Shown: positions 1-9,685 of the stretch, piece by piece | Position numbering within the stretch: position 1 is the stretch's first letter | How the letters are laid out: the number at the start of each line of letters is the position of its first letter | Source: Pollenia angustigena | Lineage: Eukaryota; Arthropoda; Insecta; Diptera; Polleniidae | DNA length: 64,000 nucleotides | Direction: 5' to 3' | Assembly (NCBI GenBank): GCA_930367215.1 | Contig: OV884056.1 | Coordinates: forward strand, 228,213,127 to 228,277,126 | The notes under the pieces: model-generated | The model's database searches: none | What the model saw: only the letters and a program-made list of their open reading frames with translations | What the model was told of the DNA's origin: nothing | Position numbers and translations under genes: made by a program

Positions 1-545
1 ATTTGAGGCCCATGGGCAATCATAGAACCGCCAGATCAAAATCATGTTATGAGGTTAAGATTCATGAAAATGTTTTTTGGGAATATTAAATAGATATCAA
101 CATCATTATGAGATTTGTTTGCCTTATTATTATGGTAAATTATGGTAAATCTTTCATTTTATCATGATATAGCGGCTAGTGTTTGTGTCGGAGCTATGGT
201 TATATAAGGACAGATTTCATTGGTAAGACGATTTTGATTGCAAAAAATAAGTTGGAACCAAATTTAATCAAAATGCCATCAAAATAAAATGGTTTTTGGG
301 CACCGGAAAAAAGCTGTATGGGGCCTATGTGAAATTAAGAACCTATACTGACATTTTTTAAAAGGCTTGGTCTTTGTGACAATTAGAACCCATGAATCAA
401 AGTTCATAATATCATATGAAATTGCGACCTGTACATTTCGACAGAAGGAAGGACATTGTTAGATTAAAACAGTGATTCTAAGTCTATAGGTATACTAAAA
501 GGTGGGCTCAGGAACAATATTTTAAGGCGTTACACACATCAGCAT
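1..545 (+). repeat. Fly interspersed repeat, 3' part (GTATAGTCGG family)
   Basis: Shares with copies at 8286, 27867, 30956 and 36669 the segments around 'aattgcgacctgtac', 'cagtgattctaagt', 'aaggtgggctcaggaaca' and 'aaggcgttacacacatcag'. The copy enters from the left edge, so its start is not visible. The family ends elsewhere in a short palindrome of the type ATACCCTC..GGTGTGGGTAT, which resembles the mini-me/Helitron-like repeats of drosophilids; that comparison is inference. Confidence 0.7.
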
Positions 546-1480
546 AAATATATAAATATACAAATTATATAAATATAAATTATATATAATTTTTTTTTAA
601 ATCTCTATAAACTATAATGAAAATGATGTTCTAATCTTATTATTAAATTCTATAAGCGTGGAATTTTTTTTAAGAATATTGCTTAGAAAGCCTTAGATCA
701 TTTAAAGGCATCATACTATTGAATTCAACATTTCAGCGCATAGAATAAATAATTGCAAAACCACTTACAAAAAAAGGTCTTGTTTGAAAATTTTATTAAA
801 TTTCTATATATGTGACAGCACATAGAGAAAGGGACCAGTAAGGTAAAGGGAACAGTGAAACCCAACTACACAAAACAAGAGGTAGGGACGACCTACGCGC
901 GTTTTCAACGTTGACCAACAAGGTTGAGATGTGTCGCTTTCAAATGAGACCAATACCAACACGATCAGTGATGGTACACCAAAGATACAAAGATAAAATG
1001 GCTCTCCTGAACAAAATCCTTAGGTCCCTTTCTATTTTGCGCATCACATATTTTTCCTGTTTCTATTAATTTTTTTTTGTTCGAAAAAAGCGTAGCCGGT
1101 ACAACGCGTAGGATGCTCCTAGATGGGTCAAATATATGACCAACCCCACTTTATTCCATTTCAATTATTTATTTCTAACATACCCAACCGCTATCTCCAT
1201 ACCTTAGGAGGGTTCCCATACAAAATGTTCAATACAGACAAGAAAGATATTGAAAAAAGTCCCATAAATGCCCAGCAGTCGCCCTTAAGGGAATAAAATG
1301 TATGACCAACCTCAATTAGTTTTTGGTCCCTAACATTTTCTCGAAACATACTTGCCCTTTATCACCACTCTTTAAGGGGGCTCCCATACAAATATTGCGG
1401 TTTATTAAAATTCTTACATTAATTAAAATTTGTGCATAAAATGAAAAGTTGCTAACAGATATTAATCATTTTTGTTTGCA
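546..1480. other. No gene seen; degenerate direct duplication
   Basis: AT-rich sequence without a convincing coding frame. Two imperfect direct copies, about 1139-1222 and 1302-1397, share 'gaccaacc', a 'ctt(t)a(a)gg' block and 'tcccatacaaa'. The origin is unknown. Confidence 0.4.
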
Positions 1481-1488
1481 GCAGCTTT

Positions 1489-2075
1489 CAAGGCGAATTC
1501 ATATTTTGAAAACGTTTTACAACACTGTAAAATATTTTAACATTGTGTCAAAAATTAAAACAAATATTTGATCAAGGCGAATTCATACAAGGTGGTCTTA
1601 TTTTGAAAACGTTTTACAGCACTGTAAAGTATTTTAACGTTGTGTCAAAAATTCAAACAAATATTTGATTTTGTTTTTATATTAAATTGTGTTTTTTTGA
1701 AATATTATAACTTAAAAAAGTTTTAAATTTCACAATTTTAATAGAAAATTATAAAATTTAGCTAAGATTACCCAGAACTAACAGGACGGTATACCATTTT
1801 GACACAAGATTAGTAATCAGCTGTTGCCTACGTAGCAAAATAAGTTCACCTGGTGTAAATTCGCCTTGTATTTGATTTTGTTTTTATATTAAATTGTGTT
1901 TTTTTGAAATGTTATAACTAAAAAAATTTTTAAATTTCACAATTTTAATCGAAAGTTATAGAATTTAGTTAAGATTCCCCAGAACCAACAGGACGGTTTA
2001 CCATTTTGACACAAGGTTAGTAATCAGCTGTTGCTTACGTAGCAAGATAAGTTCACCTGGTGTAAATTCGCCTTA
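1489..2075. mobile_element. hAT-type MITE (CAAGGCGAATTCA), outer copy
   Basis: Begins CAAGGCGAATTCAT and ends with TGTAAATTCGCCTTA, imperfect inverted termini. It is flanked by GCAGCTTT (1481-1488) and GCAGCATT (2076-2083), an 8-bp target duplication with one mismatch. It has no coding capacity. A second copy of the same family (1573-1868) is inserted in its interior. Confidence 0.8.
1573..1868. mobile_element. hAT-type MITE (CAAGGCG), nested in its own family
   Basis: 296 bp with termini CAAGGCGAATTCATACAAGG and CCTGGTGTAAATTCGCCTTG. It is flanked by a perfect 8-bp direct repeat TATTTGAT (1565-1572, 1869-1876). The interior is closely similar to the outer copy, including 'ttttgaaaacgttttac' and 'agtaatcagctgttgc'. 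Confidence 0.88.
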
Positions 2076-2083
2076 GCAGCATT

Positions 2084-2596
2084 TTCCAATTTTTTATGAA
2101 AATTTCGAAATTTTGATAATAAAAATTGTTTTTTTCCAAAAAAAAAGAAAAAAAAAATATGTTTCTAAAACGACGGCGCATATTAGAAAAAAGTTTTACC
2201 TTTCTTAAAAGAAATTTTATTGCGGAATTTCGTTTTTTTTAGCTATATCAATAAACTAAATCGTTTTTGAGTTACGCGAATATAAGCACCATTGGATACA
2301 GAGTACCCGAATTATGTTAAAAGCCATTTGCCCGGCTTGTCTATTTTTTCAACTAGCATAGTGTTATTAAAAAAACTACATACATATAGGTAGCGTCCAT
2401 AAGACTTCTCCTCCTCTTCATTTCCTTTTCTGCAGCATGCGGTCGTTGTCGCGCCCTGGTAGTTGGGGTCAATAAAGCAAAAAGAATGTAAAAATTATAG
2501 ATGGAAAGGAAACAAAATTAGAAATATATTAAACGAAAAGTTAATTTGAAATTGACTTTTAAATTAAACATATATTTTGTTTGTTTCTGTTAACAT
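2084..2596. other. No feature recognised
   Basis: AT-rich, with poly-A/T runs near 2100-2160. No coding frame, terminal repeat or RNA gene was seen. Confidence 0.3.
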
Positions 2597-3758
2597 TAGG
2601 GATGCCAATCCCAAAATTCCAAATACTGAAATCCCGGGAGTATTCTAAAAATTTAGGTCCCGAAGATTTTGGATTTAGTAAAAATGTGCTATTTTTTTTA
2701 TAAACTACAACTATATTTAAATAAACGTGAGTCACCCTGTCAAAAATAACATCAAAAATTTAATATTAAATCATACTGGCAATTAATCTAATTTTTAACT
2801 AGTCACAAAAAGAAGTCACAAGTGAATAAATATTACATGAATTGCATTTTGTACCACAGAAAACCAAATCAGAAGATAAAGTTCGGTGTGGTCAGAAAAT
2901 AAAGTTCGGTGTGGTTTTTTTTCTAAGTGAATGATAATAGAACTGCGCACGCAAAATTTAAGTTGTGCAAAAAGGTGTTTCAAACTTAAGGGGTTTCTAC
3001 CAAAGGTCTTTTGACACATATTTGCTTAAGTTTATTTTTTTAGATTAATACTTGCATATACATTTGAGATAAAGTTAATTAAATATTGTCTTAAGCATAT
3101 ATGTAGCTATTTATTTACGATGTCACACAGAAGTGTTGAATGCGAACATTGGTTTCGTCGACAGCATATCGACCCCTTGCGCGAAGTTATCGTATATGAC
3201 AATTTTTTTGAAATTGAGTTTTTGATGCAATCTTGTTCTTCATTCAAAGATACGTCACCTGACAAAATATTGTAGGCGAATTCCACTTTGATGCTCAAAA
3301 AATTTAATGTATATTTTCATTTTGATATTGCAAAGGAAAGCAGAGAAAAGTAGAAAAAATGGCTGTCCTGTAAAATTTGCTTTTTGTAACATACGATAAT
3401 TTCGCGCAAAGGGATCGATATGTTTGCAATAAAATAAGGTATCGATTATCAGACGTCATTAGTTTGTTTTAGTAGCTTTTTAAAATATACGTTTTAATAC
3501 AAAATACTTCCATATTACTTTCAAGGAATACATATATTTCATAAATTGTTTTATTTTGTAATGAGTTTAATTTTCTTCATGAAATAATTTGTTTTAGAAC
3601 TTGTACATAAACATTAAATTAAAATTATATGCGTTTTAAAATTTGGCTTTTATATATGAAATCCCGAAAAATCCCGATCCACCCCGGGATCCCGTTTTTT
3701 TGAATTAAAAATCCCGAATCTCGGGTTTCAAAAAACCTGGTCCCGTTTGGCATCCCTA
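2597..3758. mobile_element. hAT-like element, TAGGGATGCCAA termini
   Basis: Starts TAGGGATGCCAATCCC and ends ..TTGGCATCCCTA. Its flanks GTTAACAT (2589-2596) and GTTAACTA (3759-3766) agree at 6 of 8 positions. Internal ends are rich in 'aatcccga' motifs. The two open frames on the minus strand have no recognisable domain. Fragments with the same 'aatcccgg..' end occur near 36235 and 40140-40232. Confidence 0.7.
3165..3422. mobile_element. 258-bp MITE nested in the element at 2597
   Basis: Long inverted termini: CATATCGACCCCTTGCGCGA on the left, and on the right the reverse complement of nearly the same sequence (..TCGCGCAAAGGGATCGATATG). The arms extend about 35 bp. A clear target duplication was not identified. 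Confidence 0.6.
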
Positions 3759-3767
3759 GTTAACTAT

Positions 3768-3842
3768 TAGCTTTTGTGTTTTCCCCAAATCTACCGAACC
3801 GAACACTACGGAGCGATATTTAGTGTTTATTTTTGAACACTG
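3768..3842 (-). mobile_element. End fragment of the CAGTGTTCG MITE family
   Basis: The reverse complement begins CAGTGTTCAAAAATAAACAC and continues with the 'gttcggttcggtaga' segment, matching the left ends of the copies at 50449 and 54844. The other end is missing, so it is truncated. Confidence 0.7.
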
Positions 3843-4484
3843 ATTTTAACAATTATGTAAAAATATTTCAATTTAGAATTACTTTCTGCTCCTCCATCAA
3901 TACACCAGTATTATAACACTATATGTAATTCATTTAACAACAATAAAAACTATTGTTGTTGTTAATTCAGTTGCAAATGTTGTGAACATGTGTACAATGT
4001 GTACAATTGAATTGTTGGTATAACGTTAAAAAAAAAAAATTCAAGGACATCCACAGCTAACTATTAATTAAAAATAAAATAATAGCTATAAAAAAGTATA
4101 AAACGAAAAAAGGAAAATAATAGCTAACACTGTGCTTTTTAAACAAGAAATTTGCAGGGGCTTTATACAACAATATTTTTTGGCTAATTTTTATCGCCAG
4201 GTTATTATTATACGAAAGTAAGAGCCTCTTTCCAAATTTCGCAGTCGACCTAAACCTTCGTAAAGAAGGCCGAAAACTATAAGAGTCCGATCTTGAGTAC
4301 TGCGGTCTCCATCGATATGTGCTCTAAAAGAAGTTTTTTGCGCATTAAATATGCAGTGAAATCACTTACATATGCTATACAAATTGTGAAACATATACCT
4401 TAAAAACGAAAATGACTTATTTGAAAACAAATCGTTCAAGAATTTAAAAATATTTGTATATAATAATCAAGTTAAAATGTAAAG
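3843..4484. other. No gene seen
   Basis: AT-rich sequence with short direct and inverted repeats (aaacaataaaaact/attgttgttgtt). No coding frame or terminal repeat pair was recognised. Confidence 0.3.
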
Positions 4485-4680
4485 TCAGTCAAGCCTGACC
4501 TGATATGATACCTTACACTGCCGTGGAGCCATTTCCCATCAGAACACAATTATGTTATGAGGCTAAGATTCATATTAGAGCAATTTTTCTCGAATATTAT
4601 TTAAGTATCTTCATCTATATGATATCTGTTTGCTTCTTACTGATTTAAGGAAGGGACCTAAAGTTAATTTTTGACCTACC
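4485..4680 (+). repeat. GTATAGTCGG-family repeat, 5' fragment
   Basis: Reads 'agtcaagcctgacc..gatacc' followed by 'aattatgttatgaggctaagattcatatta', matching 30956-31220 and the segment at 40-75. It abuts the target site of the RAG1-like element at 4731. Confidence 0.6.
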
Positions 4681-4735
4681 AACACAACATTTTGTCAAGA
4701 CATATTACCTATCTTAAAAAATATGGTCGACGTTG

Positions 4736-4773
4736 CACAGTGGCGCCATTTGAGTTTTTTCGTTGCAAAAATC
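4736..4773 (+). repeat. RSS-like left terminus of the RAG1-like element
   Basis: CACAGTG, identical to the V(D)J recombination heptamer, then 22 bp, then GCAAAAATC, matching 7 of 9 positions of the nonamer consensus ACAAAAACC. The spacing was counted directly. The resemblance follows the known Transib TIR/RSS relationship. Confidence 0.8.
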
Positions 4774-4984
4774 ATATCTTTTGAACCGAATAAGATAATT
4801 GAACAGCTTGAAAAGCATATGATAGATAACTGTTCAGCCTATGAAATGAGCGTTTGGAAAGGGTGCTACGCTTTGTAGGGGCCTACTTATGGGTTATCAA
4901 AGTTAAAATTAGTAGAAAAATCAATTTTATGGTAACTAAAAAAAATTATTTTTACATTTTTAAGCCGAATAATATTAATATAAC

Positions 4985-5290
4985 ACATTTTTAAGCTAAG
5001 TCTACACGATATGTTGAATCAGCAAATTTATGTTGAATAATTACGTTTCAGTGCCAACATATCGCATAGACACCAAATTTTTTCAACAAACGTATTCTTA
5101 CTTACATATAACAGCCATTTGTTAACGATGTCAGCAAACTTTTATTCACAATTATAGCATATCGTCTAGACACAATATTTTTTGCTTTTCAACAAATTTT
5201 TTACGTATGTTGACAAATATGTTATTTGTTGAAAGTCGTATGCAAGCTTTTCAGCATACAGCAAATTTGGTAGCATATGAATAATATAAA
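4985..5290. repeat. Repeat with GTCTACACGATATGTT / ATATCGTCTAGACAC motifs
   Basis: Contains 'gtctacacgatatgttgaat', 'catatcgcatagacacc' and 'catatcgtctagacac', repeated in both orientations. The same motifs recur at 9160-9600 ('aacatatcgtgtagacac', 'catatcgtctagacacc', 'gccgattcaacatat'). ATATGTTGAATCAGCAAAT here is inverted at 9575-9600, so the two blocks may be the ends of one nested element of about 4.6 kb. Confidence 0.45.
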
Positions 5291-5426
5291 AATTTAAAAA
5301 CTTGATTAATTTTTTACACAACCCCGGAACTTATCCAGATTTCTAACTCATCGGCAAACAAGAAACAAAAAATTGCATTTATAAGTGCTTTGAAAATAGA
5401 AATGTTTGCCAAAGAACTTTGTTTTA

Positions 5427-5552
5427 GGGCCATTATTACAACTTGAAGTTAGCTAAAGTTAAGATTAAATTGACAGATAATAATGTGTTATCTGTCAAAA
5501 AGCGTCTGTTAACTGTCGGATAACAGCTAACGCCAAGTTATAATAATGGCCC
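5427..5552. mobile_element. 126-bp MITE, PIF/Harbinger-like
   Basis: Inverted termini GGGCCATTATTACAACTTG and the reverse complement of ..AAGTTATAATAATGGCCC, each flanked by TTA (5424-5426, 5553-5555). TTA duplication and GGGCC ends fit PIF/Harbinger. A second copy of identical length is at 36480. Confidence 0.75.
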
Positions 5553-5929
5553 TTAGAGTTATAGCCCAGAAAAGATGATCAATTCTTAACCAATATTTCT
5601 TGAAGTATAAATTGGATCACAGCAATATGGGTATCGCTGAAGGGTGTTTCCAAATACCTTTCATATGGTATATAAAACATACCGAATTATTAACCCATTA
5701 AGGACCAATTAAAAAAAATATTTTAATTTACTAATGCATTTTATCAAAATGGCTCTTATCTCAAAATGTTATCGATATAAAGGTATTTTTTACATAAAAT
5801 ATTTTATAGGGAACGCTGCAAGCTTTCAGTTATTAATGTTAAAATATTATTTTATAATAAATCTTTTGTTTAATATAGAGTTATGAGTATACATGTGGTA
5901 ATAGTTTATATACTCTATGTATTATTTAA

Positions 5930-6460
5930 TTATAGTATGCCAAATACCGGCTTTGCTAAATAAAATTGTTCTTTTATGTGGTTTTCGGCTGGACATAAGG
6001 GTTCTTAATTTTATGGTATATCAAGCACCGGCTTCGCTCAGCTGAGTTAATTTTCTTCATTTAAACTAGAACCCCTCCACAATGAAAAATTTGAATTTCT
6101 ATTTAAGAAATTAACAAAAATTGGTAACAAACTGAACCGATTGTTATTTACAAAAGAACTCGTTTTCTATGACTAGATTTTACACTACGATGATCGGTCT
6201 ATAATTTACCATAGGTCCCATGTAAAACCCATTCAGCATGCCTAAGACGTACCGAACAACGCTATTATAGCATAATTTGGAATATCATAGTTTCATAAAA
6301 CAAGAAATCACACAACTAAATTTGGAGAAGATCGGCCCACAATTTGCCATATGCTCCATTCGAGCATTTCAATTTTCAGTTGTTTTTTTTTATGACTTTA
6401 GTGGCAAAACTTGCATCATCTTTATTAAAATTATAAAAATTTGATAACTGTATTGAAATT
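5930..6460. repeat. Degenerate interspersed repeat (ATTTACCATAGG type)
   Basis: Contains 'gatcggtctataatttacca' with 'taggtcccatgtaaa', and 'gatcggcccacaatttgcca'. Similar blocks occur at 27430-27800 and near 58130-58160. These are internal parts of a common fly repeat; the ends are not defined here. Confidence 0.5.
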
Positions 6461-6514
6461 TAGTCTAGTTAATGTTTTTAATACTAAAATTACTCAACCG
6501 AATTTTGTAATTAT

Positions 6515-8192
6515 TAGGGATGAGATTTTCATGCACTAAAAAATCGAAAATATGCGCATAAAACATGCACTAAAAATTCCAAAATATGCATTAAAAAAAT
6601 AAAAAATATGCACTAAAAACTTGACCATTTTCAATAAAAAATTCCTTTGTTGTTTTTATTGTATTGTTATTCAAAGGTATAATATTTTTTAGAACTTACC
6701 CCCTGTTCATCGATTTCGAACGAAGATTTCGTTCGCTTAACTTTAATGTAAAACAAAAACAATGTTTTATAATTTGTTTTTTTATATTATCAAAAAAAGC
6801 TTTTGTACGTGGAAAATGATCTCTCAACGTCAATCGAAGTTGAGGCATACTTCAAGGATGCCAATACATTTGAAGAATATTAATTTTCTAATTCAGATCC
6901 CACATTTGATTCTAGCCTCTTCAGACCATGGGTACACATATGTGCACCTAAAAATATTACAAGTTTTAAAGACTAGCGACATCGTGTGACCAATAGAAAC
7001 AGTTTAATTACTTGCTTTAAGCTACTGCGCTTCAAAACAATATCAAAAGATGGCAGGGCTTAGAAGTTTTAGCTATTATTTTTACATCTGAATTTAACTG
7101 TTTGAAAAAACCATACTGTTGGGATATTTTTCCTCAATAACTAATCGCTAAGACCTGAAGTACACACATGTGCACCTCTTTTTCTACCAGTTTAAATAAA
7201 AAAATTAAAAAAATAATAAAAACCGAAATTTAAATTACACCTCATAAGATAAAACAAATAGTTAATAAGCCCTTTACTTAATCGGTTCAGTCCTGATCTT
7301 AAGAAATTAAGAATTTACGTTGAAATTTTTCATATATTAAGACCTGAGGTACACATATGTGCCCCCTTAATTTCTAAGAATTCAAATAAAATTTTTTAAA
7401 AAAAAAAGTATACAGTTTTCTTATCTCCTCCCCAAAAGGTGTAAACAATATATAAGAAATGTAAAAATTCAATGGGTTAATGCTCGGGTCTTAAGAGGCT
7501 AGATCAAAAATATTTGAAATTTGTTTTATTTTTTGAAATCCTCTATTTTTATTTTTATTTGCAACAGTTTTTGGATTTTTTTTTAATTTGTCGGGCTATT
7601 TTCCATTCACATGTTAATGTTACTTTCTGCCATATCAATTAATTTGAGTTGACTATTAAGTGAATTAAATCCTGTATGAAACCAATAAATCAATATTATC
7701 GAATTGGCTTCTGATTTCCTCTGCAACTCGGTGTAACCCATGTGCCAATCAAGTAGCATGTAACAGAGTTCGTTAATTGTTTTAGGGCAATTGGCAGCCT
7801 TAACCATGTAAGGTGCTGAATCGGTTAAAAATTTAAGGATCTTTTGTTGAAATCTTGTATTTTATGCAGAGCTCAAAAAAATTAATTAAGTGATTTAAAA
7901 AAAAAATTTTTTTGAAGGGTTTTTTATACAATTTGGAAATTTTTCGAAGAACTTTTTTTTATAATATGGAAATTTAAAAAAATATATCACTCAAAAATGT
8001 TAAAATATGCAAAAATATGCATTTAAACCCAAAATATGCAAAAATATGCATTTTCACCAAAATATGCAACAATATGCAAAAACAAATCAATGCCATTTTA
8101 ACGCAAATTTAATGATTCGGAAAGATAATTGGTCGACATCGGTTTTAGACTATCGACAAAAAACATGCATTTGCAAGGAAATCGCATCCCTA
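6515..8192 (-). mobile_element. hAT element, TAGGGATG ends, perfect 8-bp TSD
   Basis: Starts TAGGGATGAGATTTT and ends ..GCATCCCTA, flanked by GTAATTAT on both sides (6507-6514, 8193-8200). Subterminal repeats of 'aaaatatgcactaaaa' and 'atatgcaaaaatatgca' fill both ends. The minus strand carries a hAT transposase fragment at 7620-7840. The whole element is nested in the RAG1-like element. Confidence 0.85.
7620..7840 (-). pseudogene. hAT transposase fragment
   Basis: The minus strand reads FLTDSAPYMVKAANC and then, after a frameshift and with one stop, LAHGLHRVAEEIRSQFDNID. Both are hallmark segments of the RNase H-like core of hAT transposases (DAAPYMVKAGK and CLAHALHRV types). The element's ends at 6515 and 8192 agree with a hAT origin. 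It is far too short to function. Confidence 0.75.
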
Positions 8193-8285
8193 GTAATTAT
8201 CGACCCAAAAATCCCATTAATACGGCTAAACTGATACAAATCATGATATTTTATTCAAATTTCGTCAAATTAAGTTATATATGAT

Positions 8286-8831
8286 TAATACGTCGGTTAA
8301 GTCCGACCATATAAAAACCTATACCACAGAATATACAGATAAATATATGAGGGTGTACCTAATTTGGGACTCATGGGCAGTCATGGACCCGATAAAACAA
8401 ATAAGGTTATAGTCGCCAAATTTTGTATTAATACTAATATTAATAAGGATGTTATGGTATTGGTAATATTTTTGTGAGTGATAACTGTTTAGGAACTATA
8501 GATTTAGAATATAAAGTTTAATCTTAATACCAAGATAAAAAAATGGTTTATTGGCACAAAGATTCTAATCTGAAAAGTAGTTAGTATCTTTGAGAAATTA
8601 TGGACCGTTCCTTACCGTTTTCAATAACAATAAATATTTAGTACCAATGTACCAAATTTTATCAAATAATTGCGACCTGTACTTTGCACACTACAAAGTA
8701 AGCAGCCAGCCAGTCGGCCGGACAGACATCGTTATATCGACTCAAGATAGTGATTGATACTATAAAATGGTTATAAGACCAATATTTTTAAGTGTTACAG
8801 ACACTATGGTGGTGTGGGTATCAAAATGAAA
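8286..8831 (+). repeat. GTATAGTCGG-family repeat, complete short form
   Basis: Begins 'gtcggttaagtccgaccatat' and ends 'tggtggtgtgggtatc'. It includes 'attgcgacctgtactttgc', 'ggccggacagacatcgtta' and 'gtgattgatact'. It lacks the tandem 'aggaccacgagg' units of the longer copies at 27867 and 36669. Confidence 0.75.
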
Positions 8832-9159
8832 AACATACTGCTGGCCGGCCCATAACTTACCATAAAGGTAGAACTGTAACCAATTATTAAACTGTGAGGC
8901 CTTATAAATAATTTTTAGATCAATCCAGTTCATATATTTTAACTACATATTTGCAGATTAGACCCAGCCCAATATATCTTTCTTACTTATTCAGTATTAA
9001 TATGCATACATATGTACATAAAACTATTAATTTTTGCACTAAAGGCGATAATTTATAACAAATTTTAAATAAAAAAAAACTTAAATAATAAAAAAAGAGA
9101 ATTGTCAAATTTATTTGAAATTTTTAAACAAATGTTCTCTTTACTCAACATACATAACA

Positions 9160-9600
9160 ACATACGAAATTTAACATATCGTGTAGACACAAAAATTGTA
9201 TGCTAACTTATTTGTTGAAATATCATTTGCTAGCAAGGCGAATTCATCCCAGGTAATCTCGGTACTACAGCAAGTACAACTCGTACAAAAACCACAAGCA
9301 ATTTGTTTTTGTAAAATCATTGTACAATGTCAAAAACAGAAATAAAACAAAACGGAAACAATGATAATAAAAGAGAATAAACAAAATTTTGACATCCAAC
9401 AGTGATTTTAGCTATTATCAACAGGGCTTTTAAGACCACCTGTAATAAATTCGCCTTGTTTGCTAGCATATGATAAATTTGAAAAATTTAGTATTTTCAG
9501 CATATCGTCTAGACACCTAGCATATTGCATATTCTGATAGAGACATTTGTTATTATTTTTAAGCATATGTGTATAAGCATACATTTGCCGATTCAACATA
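9160..9600. repeat. Second block of the ATATCGTCTAGACAC repeat
   Basis: Partner of 4985-5290, see motifs there. It is split by the CAAGGCG MITE at 9234-9458. The T-rich run at 9601 follows 'gattcaacata'. Confidence 0.45.
9234..9458. mobile_element. 225-bp hAT MITE (CAAGGCG family)
   Basis: Termini CAAGGCGAATTCATCCCAGG and the reverse complement of ..CCTGTAATAAATTCGCCTTG, with perfect 8-bp duplications TTTGCTAG (9226-9233, 9459-9466). The ends are related to the nested pair at 1489/1573 but the interior differs. It sits inside the ATATCG repeat block and the RAG1-like element. Confidence 0.9.
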
Positions 9601-9685
9601 TTTTTTTTTTCTTTAGGGTTTTATGTTTTAAATTATTACCCAACAAATTAAAAAAAAAAATAATTTTTTTTTTACATTTATTTTT

